64,000 bases of DNA from Streptomyces sp. XY006 (GCF_002237655.1 NZ_NOKT01000015.1:1-64000), one strand, 5' to 3'; positions 47,154 to 56,774 are shown, counted from the first letter of the stretch. The notes: a model not told the origin generated them from the letters alone. Program-made: numbers and translations.

Positions 47154-49424
47154 TCAGCGTCCCAGGCGTCCGCGGACCATGCCGACCAGCGAGTTGAGCT
47201 CCTCGATGCGCATGCGGCGGGCGGCGACGAAGAAGACCCCGAGCAGCACGACACCTCCGGCGAACACCGCGGCGAGCGAGCCCGCGACGCCCTGGCCGAG
47301 CGTCTGCCCGATGCCGTAGACGGCCGCGCCGCTGAGCAGGGCAGCCGGGATCGAGGCAATGCACAGCCGGGCGTAAGTCCGCAGGACACGGGCGCCGTCG
47401 AGGTCTCCGCCCAGCCGCTTGCGCAGCCGGCGCCAGGCGACGCCGACGCCGATCGCGTAGGCCAGTCCGTAGGAGGCGGCCATGCCGACCACGGCCCAGC
47501 GGGACGGGAGGACGAAGAAGCAGACCGCCGAGGCGCCGGCGTTGACCGCGGCCACGATGACCGTGTTGTAGAAGGGAGTTCGGGTGTCCTCGTAGGCGTA
47601 GAAGGCGCGCAGGACCACGTACTGCACGGAGTACGGGATCAGGCCGAGGCCGAACGCCATCAGCATGTAGCCCATGTTGGTCGCCTCGCTGGTGCCCGAG
47701 GAGCCGAACATCAGCGTGCACATCGGGATGCCGAGCGAGAGGAAACCGAAGGCGATCGGCACGATCGCCACCGCCGTGTTGCGCAGGCCCTGCGAGATGT
47801 CGTCGCGGACCGCGCCGCCGTCGCCCTCGGCCGCCGAGCGCGACAGGCGCGGCAGCAGAGCGGCCATGAGGGAGACGGTGATGATGGCCTGCGGCAGGCC
47901 CCAGATCAGCTGGGCGTTGGCGTAGGCGGCGAAACCGGTGCCGTCGACCGGCGAGGCCTTGCCCGCCGCGGTGGACAGCTGGATGACGATCATGGCGCCC
48001 GCCTGGTTGGCGAGGACGAAAAGCACCGTCCACTTGGCGAGCGTGACGGCCTTGCCGAGCCCCTGGCCCTTCCAGTCGAAGCGCAGCCGCAGCCGGAAGC
48101 CGGTCTCGCGCAGGTAGGGGATCATCGCCAGCGCCTGGACCACGAGGCCGAGCAGGACGCCGACGCCCAGCAGGCGCTGGCCCTCCGGCGGGATGGTGGT
48201 GACCTCCATGCCGGAGTCGGCCGCCGTGCCGTAGACGTAGATGAACATGCCCAGCGTCACGATGATGACGATGTTGTTCAGGACCGGGGTCCACATCATC
48301 GCGCCGAACTTGCCGCGGGCGTTGAGGATCTGGCCCATCACCACGTGGATGCCCATGAAGAAGATCGTGGGCAGGAAGAACTGGGCGAAGGTGGTGGCGA
48401 CCTGGTTCGCCGCGGGGTCGCTGGCGACCGGATCGGACAGCACCCGGATCAGCAGGGGCGCACCGAGGACCGAGAGCGCGGTGAGTCCGCCGAGCGTCAC
48501 GATGACCAGGGTCAGCAGACGGTTGGCGTAGGCCTCACCGCCGTCCTCGTCGTCCTTCATGGCGCGCACGAGCTGCGGTACGAAGACCGAGTTCAGACCG
48601 CCGCCGACGGTGAGGATGTAGATCATCGTCGGCAGCTGGTAGGCGACCTGGAAAGTGTCACCGAGCAGGCCGACGCCCAGGGCCGAGACGATCAGCGCGG
48701 AGCGGATGAAGCCGGTGAGGCGGGAGACCATCGTGCCGGCCGCCATCACGGCGCTGGACTTCATCAGGCCCGCGGCGCGTCCGGCCTTCTTCGGGGCGGG
48801 CGAGGGCGCCGACTCCTGGGCCGGGGCGTCCTCCGTCACGGGCGTCATCGCCGCGGTCTGTTCGGGTGCCGGGTACTGGCCCTGCGCCATGGGCGCCGGG
48901 GACGGGCCGGGGACCGAGGGCGACTCGTACGAGGGGTGGCCGCTGCTCTGCTGCTGGTCGCGGAAGAGGTGCGCGAACGCGTCCGGTTCCTGGCGCGGCT
49001 CGCCCGCCTGGGAGACGAGGTCGTCCACCCCGACGTACTGCGTGGTGCGCGGGTCGTCGCCGTACGGAAGGTGCCGCGTCGGGCCGTCCGGCTCGGGCGC
49101 GGGCGTCTGGGCCCACACCCGCGGGTCGGGGGCGTACGGCGACTGCGGCGGCTGGGCGTACAGCTGCTGCTGGGGCTGGTAGGTGCCCGGGGCGGGCGGC
49201 GGGTGCGCGGCGCGGTCGTAGAGCGCCTCGCCGACCGGGTCCTGGGCGGAGAGGTCGTGCGCCTGGTAGGGGTCCTGGGCGTAGGCGTCCTGGAGGTACA
49301 TGTCCGCGGGCGGCTGCGGCGGTACCTGGCCGTGCTCGTCCGGCGAGCCCTCGAGCCCGCCCGCCTCGGGGTGGCCCGGGCTGCCCGCGGCACGGCCGCG
49401 GTCACCGTCGTACGGCGCGTTCAT
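47154..49424 (-). CDS. murJ: lipid II flippase MurJ (MviN)
   Basis: This 756-residue protein has a cytoplasmic N-terminus of about 210 residues rich in Pro, Gln, Tyr and Asp. About fourteen membrane segments follow. MurJ hallmarks include GTMVSRLTGFIRSALIVSALG at the first helix (seen across about residues 220-245) and NVVVL-like helices. It flips lipid-linked peptidoglycan precursor outward. Unlike the mycobacterial protein it has no C-terminal kinase-like domain, which is encoded by the next gene. Confidence 0.95.
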   Translation of the reverse strand: MNAPYDGDRGRAAGSPGHPEAGGLEGSPDEHGQVPPQPPADMYLQDAYAQDPYQAHDLSAQDPVGEALYDRAAHPPPAPGTYQPQQQLYAQPPQSPYAPDPRVWAQTPAPEPDGPTRHLPYGDDPRTTQYVGVDDLVSQAGEPRQEPDAFAHLFRDQQQSSGHPSYESPSVPGPSPAPMAQGQYPAPEQTAAMTPVTEDAPAQESAPSPAPKKAGRAAGLMKSSAVMAAGTMVSRLTGFIRSALIVSALGVGLLGDTFQVAYQLPTMIYILTVGGGLNSVFVPQLVRAMKDDEDGGEAYANRLLTLVIVTLGGLTALSVLGAPLLIRVLSDPVASDPAANQVATTFAQFFLPTIFFMGIHVVMGQILNARGKFGAMMWTPVLNNIVIIVTLGMFIYVYGTAADSGMEVTTIPPEGQRLLGVGVLLGLVVQALAMIPYLRETGFRLRLRFDWKGQGLGKAVTLAKWTVLFVLANQAGAMIVIQLSTAAGKASPVDGTGFAAYANAQLIWGLPQAIITVSLMAALLPRLSRSAAEGDGGAVRDDISQGLRNTAVAIVPIAFGFLSLGIPMCTLMFGSSGTSEATNMGYMLMAFGLGLIPYSVQYVVLRAFYAYEDTRTPFYNTVIVAAVNAGASAVCFFVLPSRWAVVGMAASYGLAYAIGVGVAWRRLRKRLGGDLDGARVLRTYARLCIASIPAALLSGAAVYGIGQTLGQGVAGSLAAVFAGGVVLLGVFFVAARRMRIEELNSLVGMVRGRLGR

Positions 49425-49467
49425 GGTTACCCCACCTCATCGTCCCGGGCCCACCGGCCACGACATC

Positions 49468-51870
49468 TCAACGGTCCACTCTCTCACCCGTGCCGGACGG
49501 GTCGGCGCTTTCCGCTGCGGTGTCCGGGGCCGGGTCACTCGGCTGCTCCGGGGCGCCTGCCCGGGAGCCGGCGGCGGGCTCCTCCGTGAGACGGTCGCCG
49601 GCGGTGTGCGGGTTCTGCGGGGCGCCGGCCGGTTCCTGCTCGCCGGCGGACTCCTCGGGCTCGATCTCCTCGGGCTCGGCGGCCTCGCGGGCGGCGGCGC
49701 GCTTGCGCTGGGTGTACATCCGGAAGCCGGCCAGGACCAGGAGCAGGAAGCCGCCGCCGATGACGAGCATCACCGTGGGAGTGACCTCGGTGACCCGCAC
49801 GTCGAAGGTGACGGGGTCGCCGTAGGGACGGCCGTCCTCGGTGTAGAGCTGGGCGACCACTTCGGCCCGCCCGTTGGCGTTGGCGGACGTGGTGAACTTC
49901 ACCGACTGGCTGTGGCCGCCGTTGACCGCGACGGGCTCCTCCTCGTAGGAGGCGTCGCCGATCTTGAGCCGGGTCGGGTTCTTCGACGTCAGCCGCAGCT
50001 CCAGGTGCTCGACGCCCTGCACCAGGTTGTTCTGGACGGTCACGGGGATCGTGGCGCTGCGGCCGGAGAGCTTGGTCTCCGTCTTCTGGATCAGCTTGAC
50101 GCCGTCGATGATCCCGTCGAGGTAGGACTCGATGTCGTCGCGGTAGCCCACCGCCTCGACGCCCCGGCCGCGCCAGGACGTGGACATCTCGCGGTTCATG
50201 GCCCGCCCGAACGGGGTGACCACGCGGGACTGGATGGTGAGGATGACCTTGAACTTGTCGAGCTTGCCCTGCGTCTCGGCGATCTGCTCGAACGCGGCCC
50301 GCGGCAGTTCCTGCTTGCGCAGGTCACGGGGGTACGCCGAGGCCGGCGGCACCTTCGTGTTGGCCGCGGGGTCCGGCTTGGCCTTGGCGGCGTCCGCGAG
50401 GTCCTGCGCCTCGGACCAGTTCCCGCCCTCCAGGGCCGCCAGGGCTTCGGACATGGCCTGGGCCTGGCTGACGGACGGCATGCGCTGCGGGGCGACGACC
50501 ACGCTGCGCTGCTTGCCGGTCTGCAGGCCCAGCGTCAGGCTCTGGGCGAGGAAGCGCTGCACGGCGAGCGTGGACGCGGAGGCCTTCGTCAGGTCGCCCT
50601 GGAAGGGCGTGGACATCCTGGCGTCCGCCACGACCGCCGTGGTGCCCCCGCCGATGGGCCGGGCCGCGGAGGGCGTGTACGACAGGTTGTCCTGGAGACT
50701 GTCGCCGCGCGCGATCACCTTGTCGGCGCCCGCGGACGTGGCGACCTTCACGATCGACGGGTCGACGGCGCCCTCGGCGGGCCAGGCGAAGTCCGTGTTC
50801 GGCTTCACATGGAGGATGGTCTCCACCGTGTCGTCCACGACGTCGGTGGCTTCCTTGAGGTGACTCAGCGAGCCGGTGACGTTCGTGCCGTTGTGGGCGA
50901 GGGAGGCCAGGTCGGGGTCGCCGTAGGGCAGGGCGACGACCTCCTTGCCGGCGACCGCCTGCTGGAGCTCGGTCAGCCACTTCTTGGCGAGCTCCTGGTT
51001 CCTGCCCGGGACGGTGGTGCCGTCCGCGGCGCGGACCTCGTAGCTCCTGGTCATGGCGTCGACGGACGCCAGCAGGTCCGGGTCGACCACCCAGGTGACG
51101 TCGAGGCCCTTGCCCAGCGACACCATCTGTTCCAGGCGGCCGCCCGGGGAGATCTCCTCGGCGAGTTCCTCGTCGCGGAAGACCGGCGTCTGCTGCTCGT
51201 TCGACCCCGTCTCGGCGGCCATGTGGGAGGTGGAGACGAGAGGCCACAGGAACGTGGTCTTCGTCTTCGTGCCGGCCTCCTCCGGCTGCCAGGGCAGGAA
51301 CGTGCGCTGGATGCCGAGGAGCCGCTCCCAGGGCTGTGCGGTGGTCTCCCCGGAGAGGGTGACGCCCAGCTGGTAGACGCCGTCCCCGCCGAGGTCCAGC
51401 TCGTCCACGGGCACCGAGATCGAGAAGGGCTGGGCCACGCCGGGCGTGAGCTGGGGGAACGTCTCGGTGTACTTCCCGCCGACCTCCTCGCCGATGGGGC
51501 CCTGGAGGTCGGCGCTCTTCCTGGCCAGGGTGTCGATGGACGAACGGGTCTCGACCTGGGGGCCCACCCGCAGATCGACGTGGGCGTCGGTGACCGGCTG
51601 CTTGCCGTTGTTGATGACCGTGCCCGAGACCGTCACCGTGTCCCCCTCGGTGGGGGCGCTGGGGGTGAGCGAGTCGACCGCGACGGCGACCGAGCCCGCG
51701 CCGGAGGCAGCCTGCGGGGACTCCTGTCCCGCCGCGTCCGCGGGGGTCGCGGCGGGCAGCTGGAGGAGCCCGGCCAGCAGGGGCGCACCAGCGAGCAGTG
51801 CCCCGGTGCGCCGTAGCCACCGGCGGGCAGGTGAGGCACTGGTCCCCTGGAAGTCTGCCGCGTCGGCCAC
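49468..51870 (-). CDS. DUF6049 family large surface protein
   Basis: This 800-residue protein has a signal peptide (about 20-47, ending TPADAAG). A long extracytoplasmic region begins with a CARDB-like beta domain (VAVDSLTPSAPTEGDTVTVS) and continues with mixed alpha/beta repeats. A C-terminal membrane helix lies near 698-720. The Glu/Ala-rich cytoplasmic tail is about 80 residues. It corresponds in position to Rv3909 next to mviN in M. tuberculosis; function is unknown. It starts with GTG at 51870. Close association with murJ suggests an envelope role. Confidence 0.85.
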   Translation of the reverse strand: MADAADFQGTSASPARRWLRRTGALLAGAPLLAGLLQLPAATPADAAGQESPQAASGAGSVAVAVDSLTPSAPTEGDTVTVSGTVINNGKQPVTDAHVDLRVGPQVETRSSIDTLARKSADLQGPIGEEVGGKYTETFPQLTPGVAQPFSISVPVDELDLGGDGVYQLGVTLSGETTAQPWERLLGIQRTFLPWQPEEAGTKTKTTFLWPLVSTSHMAAETGSNEQQTPVFRDEELAEEISPGGRLEQMVSLGKGLDVTWVVDPDLLASVDAMTRSYEVRAADGTTVPGRNQELAKKWLTELQQAVAGKEVVALPYGDPDLASLAHNGTNVTGSLSHLKEATDVVDDTVETILHVKPNTDFAWPAEGAVDPSIVKVATSAGADKVIARGDSLQDNLSYTPSAARPIGGGTTAVVADARMSTPFQGDLTKASASTLAVQRFLAQSLTLGLQTGKQRSVVVAPQRMPSVSQAQAMSEALAALEGGNWSEAQDLADAAKAKPDPAANTKVPPASAYPRDLRKQELPRAAFEQIAETQGKLDKFKVILTIQSRVVTPFGRAMNREMSTSWRGRGVEAVGYRDDIESYLDGIIDGVKLIQKTETKLSGRSATIPVTVQNNLVQGVEHLELRLTSKNPTRLKIGDASYEEEPVAVNGGHSQSVKFTTSANANGRAEVVAQLYTEDGRPYGDPVTFDVRVTEVTPTVMLVIGGGFLLLVLAGFRMYTQRKRAAAREAAEPEEIEPEESAGEQEPAGAPQNPHTAGDRLTEEPAAGSRAGAPEQPSDPAPDTAAESADPSGTGERVDR

Positions 51871-52130
51871 GCGCTCGCCCGTCCCTCGTCGTCGTCAGTG
51901 GTGGTCGTCGGAATGTGCGTCCACGCATGGTAACGATGCGCGCTGAGGGGAAGTGCCGCGGTCCGCCTCACAAGATCGCGGGCCGGCGCCCCGCTGCCCG
52001 GTATGACGCTCTAGGGAAGAGAGCGGTTCTCTGCCGCTCAAAGGCATCCCTTGTGCGCGTATGACGTGACCTGTCCCCACCCGGAATACGGGGAGCTGCG
52101 GGGCGCCCGGGCCACGTACCCTCTTCTTTT

Positions 52131-53576
52131 GTGCCGAACGCCAACGAAGAAACGTCCAGCGTCCTGAGCCAGGTGCAGCACCGCGCGGTGAGTGAACTGC
52201 TGCGGGTCGCCCCTGTCGCCGACGACCTCGCCCGCCGCTTCCAGGAGGCCGGGTTCTCCCTCGCCCTGGTCGGCGGCTCGGTCCGGGACGCGCTGCTGGG
52301 CCGGCTCGGCAACGACCTGGACTTCACGACCGACGCCCGTCCCCAGGACGTGCTCAAGATCGTGCGCCCCTGGGCGGACGCCGTCTGGGAGGTCGGGATC
52401 GCCTTCGGCACGGTCGGCGCCCACAAGGGCGGCTACCAGATCGAGGTGACCACCTACCGGTCCGAGGCCTACGACCGCACCTCGCGCAAGCCGGAGGTGT
52501 CGTACGGCGACTCGATCGAGGAGGATCTCGTCCGCCGTGACTTCACGGTGAACGCGATGGCCGTCGCGCTGCCGGAGAAGGACTTCATCGACCCGCACGG
52601 CGGTCTGGAGGACCTCGCGGCGCGTGTCCTGCGCACCCCGGGCACTCCCCAGGACTCCTTCTCGGACGACCCGCTGCGGATGATGCGGGCCGCGCGCTTC
52701 GCGGCTCAGCTGGACTTCGAGGTCGCGCCCGAGGTCGTCGCCGCGATGAAGGAGATGGCCGGACGGATCGAGATCGTCTCGGCCGAGCGGGTCCGGGACG
52801 AGCTGAACAAGCTGATCCTCTCCCCGCACCCGCGCAAGGGCCTGTCGCTGCTCGTGGAGAGCGGGCTCGCCGACCACGTGCTGCCCGAGCTGCCGGCCCT
52901 CCGGCTGGAGCGTGACGAGCACCACCGGCACAAGGACGTCTACGACCACACGCTGATCGTGCTGGAGCAGGCGATGGCGCTGGAGGACGACGGTCCGGAC
53001 CTGACGCTGCGGCTGGCCGCCCTGCTGCACGACATCGGCAAGCCGCGCACCCGGCGCTTCGAGAAGGACGGCCGGGTCTCCTTCCACCACCACGAGGTGG
53101 TCGGGGCGAAGATGACCAAGAAGCGCATGACCGCGCTGAAGTACTCCAACGAGCTGGTGAAGGACGTCTCCCGGCTGGTCGAGCTCCACCTGCGGTTCCA
53201 CGGCTACGGCACCGGCGAGTGGACGGACTCCGCGGTCCGCCGCTACGTCCGTGACGCCGGCCCGCTGCTCGACCGTCTCCACAAGCTGACCCGCTCGGAC
53301 TGCACCACGCGCAACAAGCGCAAGGCGACGGCGCTGTCCCGGGCGTACGACGGGCTGGAGGAGCGGATCGCCCGGCTGCAGGAGCAGGAGGAGCTGGACT
53401 CGATCCGTCCCGACCTCGACGGCAACCAGATCATGGAGATCCTCGGCGTCGGTCCCGGTCCGGTCATCGGCCGCGCGTACAAGCACATGCTGGAGATGCG
53501 GCTGGAGCACGGGCCGATGGAGCACGACGCGGCGGTCGCGGTGCTCAAGGAGTGGTGGGCCGAGCAGGAAGGCTGA
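52131..53576 (+). CDS. cca: CCA tRNA nucleotidyltransferase
   Basis: This 481-residue protein has a class II nucleotidyltransferase head (LVGGSVRDALLGR, DLDFTTDARP) and a neck with MMRAARFAAQLDF. It also has an HD phosphohydrolase domain (LLHDIGKPRTRRF). It adds or repairs the CCA end of tRNAs, needed here since both tRNAs in the window lack encoded CCA. It is often annotated pcnA in actinobacteria. GTG at 52131 is the start. It is convergent with the small membrane protein gene, and the gap between them is filled by two parS palindromes. Confidence 0.95.
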   Translation: MPNANEETSSVLSQVQHRAVSELLRVAPVADDLARRFQEAGFSLALVGGSVRDALLGRLGNDLDFTTDARPQDVLKIVRPWADAVWEVGIAFGTVGAHKGGYQIEVTTYRSEAYDRTSRKPEVSYGDSIEEDLVRRDFTVNAMAVALPEKDFIDPHGGLEDLAARVLRTPGTPQDSFSDDPLRMMRAARFAAQLDFEVAPEVVAAMKEMAGRIEIVSAERVRDELNKLILSPHPRKGLSLLVESGLADHVLPELPALRLERDEHHRHKDVYDHTLIVLEQAMALEDDGPDLTLRLAALLHDIGKPRTRRFEKDGRVSFHHHEVVGAKMTKKRMTALKYSNELVKDVSRLVELHLRFHGYGTGEWTDSAVRRYVRDAGPLLDRLHKLTRSDCTTRNKRKATALSRAYDGLEERIARLQEQEELDSIRPDLDGNQIMEILGVGPGPVIGRAYKHMLEMRLEHGPMEHDAAVAVLKEWWAEQEG

Positions 53577-53580
53577 GGCG

Positions 53581-53624
53581 GTGGAACGGGGTCATGTTTC
53601 ACGTGAAACATGACCCCGTTCCAC
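53581..53624. terminator. perfect 44-bp palindrome with parS at its centre
   Basis: Bases 53581-53602 and 53603-53624 are exact reverse complements with no spacer. The central 14 bp (53596-53609) is a perfect parS. The element begins five bases after the cca stop and can act as a terminator hairpin for cca. Confidence 0.85.
53596..53609. other. parS site (centre of the 44-bp palindrome)
   Basis: Perfect GTTTCACGTGAAAC, intergenic between convergent genes. Confidence 0.95.
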
Positions 53625-53629
53625 CGCAC

Positions 53630-53663
53630 GAGGGGCGGTGTTTCACGTGAAACACCGCCCCTC
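53630..53663. terminator. perfect 34-bp palindrome with parS at its centre
   Basis: Bases 53630-53646 and 53647-53663 are exact reverse complements. The central parS is at 53640-53653. It lies just beyond the stop of the minus-strand gene and could terminate it. Confidence 0.85.
53640..53653. other. parS site (centre of the 34-bp palindrome)
   Basis: Perfect GTTTCACGTGAAAC, 44 bases centre to centre from the preceding parS. Confidence 0.95.
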
Positions 53664-53678
53664 TACGCGTCCGCGTTC

Positions 53679-54170
53679 TTACTTGTAGTCCTTCAGGCAG
53701 AGCAGGAAGTCCTTGCCGTCACCGCTCTCGGTGTACGTGTACTGGAAGTCCTTGGCCTCGGCCTCGCACTTGCTCGACGCCAGGGTCTCCGTCAGGAAGG
53801 AGCCCTCGATTTTGGCCAGCACCTTGTACTGAGCCTTCGCGTCGCTGCACTCGACGACCTCGAGGTCGGGGTTGTTGTCGTTGGTGCTGCCGCGGTGCAT
53901 GCAGTCGCCCACAGCCGCCGTGTTCGCGTCGTCCCGGCTGGTGATGTAACCGCCGATGGCGATGCCCGCCACCGCGACGACGATCACGATGTTCTTGATC
54001 GTCTTGAAGCTCAGCTTGCGGCCGGACGGCTGCGGCGGAACCGGGGCGTACGGGCCCGCGCCCTGGGGCGGGATGCCGGGCTGGCCGGGCTGCGGCGGGT
54101 ACGGAGCCTGGGGCTGACCCGCGGGCTGGTTCTGGGCGAACGGGTTGCCCTGGGGCGGCGGAGTAGACAC
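53679..54170 (-). CDS. small membrane-anchored protein, LppU-like
   Basis: This 163-residue protein has a Pro/Gln/Gly-rich cytoplasmic N-terminus (1-50) and a membrane helix (about 58-76, NIVIVVAVAGIAIGGYI). The external domain has four cysteines (GDCMH, VVECSD, SSKCEA, LLCLKDYK), probably forming two disulfides. No lipobox is present, so it is a signal-anchor protein rather than a lipoprotein. Similar short proteins are common in streptomycetes; function is unknown. The start is GTG at 54170 with an AGGGGGACC ribosome site. Confidence 0.8.
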   Translation of the reverse strand: MSTPPPQGNPFAQNQPAGQPQAPYPPQPGQPGIPPQGAGPYAPVPPQPSGRKLSFKTIKNIVIVVAVAGIAIGGYITSRDDANTAAVGDCMHRGSTNDNNPDLEVVECSDAKAQYKVLAKIEGSFLTETLASSKCEAEAKDFQYTYTESGDGKDFLLCLKDYK

Positions 54171-54281
54171 TTGGGGGTCCCCCTAAAAAGCATGGATGAG
54201 TGACGCGAACATGTCGCGAGATAAGACCCACGTAAGGTAGCGGTCGCCACTGACACCGCAGTAGTCAGGAGTGGCTCTGTG

Positions 54282-55559
54282 TCATTGATGTGACACAGGC
54301 TCACGGCCAAACCGGGCCATAGCAGTCGCTACTGCCGCGTAGATAACGGCGATCGTGATCACCAGCGCCGCGGACCGGCCGTCCGGCGGCAGCATCAGGG
54401 CGGCCACCGCTGCCGCGCCCACGAAGAACACGTTGAACAGGACGTCGTAAACGGAGAAGATCCGGCCACGGAAGCCGTCGTCGACGGAGGACTGGACGAT
54501 GGTGTCCGTGGCGATCTTCGCGCCCTGGGTGGTCAGGCCCAGGACGAACGCCGCCACCAGCAGGGGCACGGTGGCGAACGGCAGCCCGAGAGCGGGCTCC
54601 AGCAGGGCGGCGGCACCGGCGCACACGACGATCCAGCGGCCCGGCCCAAGGCGTCCCGCGGCCCACGGCGTCACCACCGCCGCCGCGAAGAACCCGGCGC
54701 CCGAGACGCCCAACGCCAGCCCCAGCAGGGCGAGTCCGTCGTCCGTGGTGTCGGTGAGCGCGTACCGGCAGAGCATCAGCAGCATGACGAGCAGAGCGCC
54801 GTAGCAGAACCGCATCAGGGACATCGCCGCCAGTGCCCAGGCGGCCTCCCGGCGCGGCGGTGCGGCCAGGTGCCGTACGCCCGCCGCGAGTTCGCGCAGC
54901 GTGCCGGTGAGGGCCGTGCCGATCCGCACGCGCACCACGCTCCGGTCGGGGCCGAGGAGTTCCGGCGCCATGCTCAGCGTCGCCAGGGCCGCGCACAGGT
55001 ACAGCCCGGCCGCGACGAGCACGACGGCCGCGTCGGAGTCCGCCACCACCAGCCGGACGACGAAGGCGAGGCCGCCGCCGGCGGTCGCCGCCAGCGTTCC
55101 CGCGGTCGGCGAGAGGGAGTTGGCGAGGACGAGGCGATCGGCGTCGACGACGCGGGGCAGGGCGGCGGACAGACCGGAGAGCACGAAGCGGTTGACGGCG
55201 GTGACGCACAGGGCGGAGACGTAGAAGAGCCAGTCCGGAGCCGGACTGAGTATCAGCAGGGCCGTCGCACAGGCCAGCAGGGCGCGCAGCAGGCTGCCGT
55301 GCAGCAGGACTTGGCGCCGCCGCCAGCGGTCGAGCAGGACGCCGGCGAAGGGGCCGACGAGCGAGTACGGGAGCAGCAGGACGGCCATCGCGGAGGCGAT
55401 CGCGGCCGCCGAGGTCTGCCTCTCCGGTGAGAACACGACGTAGGCGGCGAGCGAGACCTGGTACACCCCGTCGGCGCCCTGGGAGAGCAGGCGGACGGCG
55501 AGCAGGCGCCGGAAGCCCTGGAAGCGCAGCAGCACGCGCAGGTCACGGACGACGGCCAT
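54282..55559 (-). CDS. MFS-type membrane transporter
   Basis: This 425-residue protein has about twelve membrane segments. The MFS loop motif is GVLLDRWRRRQVLL between helices 2 and 3. It resembles drug or metabolite exporters; the substrate is unknown. ATG at 55559 is preferred to the upstream ATG at 55598 because the terminator stem of the ino1 gene occupies 55582-55615. Confidence 0.85.
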   Translation of the reverse strand: MAVVRDLRVLLRFQGFRRLLAVRLLSQGADGVYQVSLAAYVVFSPERQTSAAAIASAMAVLLLPYSLVGPFAGVLLDRWRRRQVLLHGSLLRALLACATALLILSPAPDWLFYVSALCVTAVNRFVLSGLSAALPRVVDADRLVLANSLSPTAGTLAATAGGGLAFVVRLVVADSDAAVVLVAAGLYLCAALATLSMAPELLGPDRSVVRVRIGTALTGTLRELAAGVRHLAAPPRREAAWALAAMSLMRFCYGALLVMLLMLCRYALTDTTDDGLALLGLALGVSGAGFFAAAVVTPWAAGRLGPGRWIVVCAGAAALLEPALGLPFATVPLLVAAFVLGLTTQGAKIATDTIVQSSVDDGFRGRIFSVYDVLFNVFFVGAAAVAALMLPPDGRSAALVITIAVIYAAVATAMARFGREPVSHQ

Positions 55560-55581
55560 GGTGCCCAGCCTCACATACGGG

Positions 55582-55615
55582 GAGGGTCCCCGGGCCATAC
55601 GACCCGGGGACCCTC
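55582..55615 (-). terminator. terminator of ino1
   Basis: Perfect 13-bp arms (55582-55594 and 55603-55615) enclose an eight-base loop between the ino1 stop and the MFS start. Confidence 0.8.
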
Positions 55616-55648
55616 ACAGCCCTGGCAGGAGCGACTGTGTGCAGCGCG

Positions 55649-56731
55649 TCAGCGCTCGACCTCACCCTTGATGAACTTCTCGACGTTCTCGCGGGCCTCG
55701 TCGTCGAAGTACTGCACGGGCGGGGACTTCATGAAGTAGCTCGACGCCGACAGGATCGGGCCGCCGATGCCGCGGTCCTTGGCGATCTTCGCTGCGCGCA
55801 GGGCGTCGATGATGACGCCGGCGGAGTTCGGGGAGTCCCAGACCTCGAGCTTGTACTCCAGGTTCAGCGGGACGTCACCGAAGGCGCGGCCCTCCAGGCG
55901 GACGTAGGCCCACTTGCGGTCGTCCAGCCAGGCCACGTAGTCGGACGGGCCGATGTGGACGTTGCCCTCGCCCAGTTCGCGGTCGCGGATCTGGGAGGTG
56001 ACGGCCTGCGTCTTGGAGATCTTCTTCGACTCGAGGCGGTCGCGCTCGAGCATGTTCTTGAAGTCCATGTTGCCGCCGACGTTCAGCTGCATCGTGCGGT
56101 CCAGGATGACGCCCCGGTCCTCGAACAGCTTCGCCATGACGCGGTGCGTGATGGTGGCACCGACCTGCGACTTGATGTCGTCACCGACGATCGGGACGCC
56201 CGCCTCGGTGAACTTGTCCGCCCACTCCTTGGTGCCGGCGATGAAGACCGGGAGGGCGTTGACGAAGGCGACCTTGGCGTCGATGGCGCACTGGGCGTAG
56301 AACTTCGCCGCGTCCTCGGAGCCGACGGGCAGGTAGCAGACGAGGACGTCGACCTGCCGGTCCTTGAGGACCTGGACGACGTCGACGGGCTCCTCGGCGG
56401 ACTCCTCGATGGTCTCGCGGTAGTACCGGCCGAGGCCGTCGAGGGTGTGGCCGCGCTGGACCGTCACGCCGGTGCGGGGCACGTCGCAGATCTTGATGGT
56501 GTTGTTCTCGGAGGCGCCGATGGCGTCCGCGAGGTCGAGACCGACCTTCTTGGCGTCCACGTCGAACGCGGCGACGAACTCGACGTCGCTGACGTGGTAG
56601 TCGCCGAACTGGACGTGCATCAGGCCCGGCACCCTGGCCGCCGCGTCGGCGTCCTTGTAGTACTCGACTCCCTGCACCAGCGACGCGGCGCAGTTGCCCA
56701 CGCCGACGATGGCTACGCGAACCGAACCCAT
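55649..56731 (-). CDS. ino1: inositol-3-phosphate synthase
   Basis: The protein is 360 residues from ATG 56731, which has an AGGGAGCAACCGG leader. An N-terminal Rossmann motif GVGNCAASLVQG and the conserved segments FVNALPVFIAGT and LNVGGNMDFKNML identify the short bacterial type. It converts glucose 6-phosphate to inositol 3-phosphate, the precursor of mycothiol and phosphatidylinositol. It lies 43 bases downstream of a padR gene on the same strand, so the regulator may control it. Confidence 0.95.
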   Translation of the reverse strand: MGSVRVAIVGVGNCAASLVQGVEYYKDADAAARVPGLMHVQFGDYHVSDVEFVAAFDVDAKKVGLDLADAIGASENNTIKICDVPRTGVTVQRGHTLDGLGRYYRETIEESAEEPVDVVQVLKDRQVDVLVCYLPVGSEDAAKFYAQCAIDAKVAFVNALPVFIAGTKEWADKFTEAGVPIVGDDIKSQVGATITHRVMAKLFEDRGVILDRTMQLNVGGNMDFKNMLERDRLESKKISKTQAVTSQIRDRELGEGNVHIGPSDYVAWLDDRKWAYVRLEGRAFGDVPLNLEYKLEVWDSPNSAGVIIDALRAAKIAKDRGIGGPILSASSYFMKSPPVQYFDDEARENVEKFIKGEVER

Positions 56732-56774
56732 TCCGGTTGCTCCCTGTGTGTACGAGTGAGGCCCGCGAGGGCTC

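Noticed and set aside
46947..49589. Plus-strand ORF of 880 codons opposite murJ
   Set aside because: The translation is Arg/Asp/Gly-rich shadow sequence of MurJ; the membrane protein on the other strand is certain.
55560..55598. N-terminal extension of the MFS protein to an ATG at 55598
   Set aside because: This stretch overlaps the ino1 terminator stem, so the ATG at 55559 is preferred.
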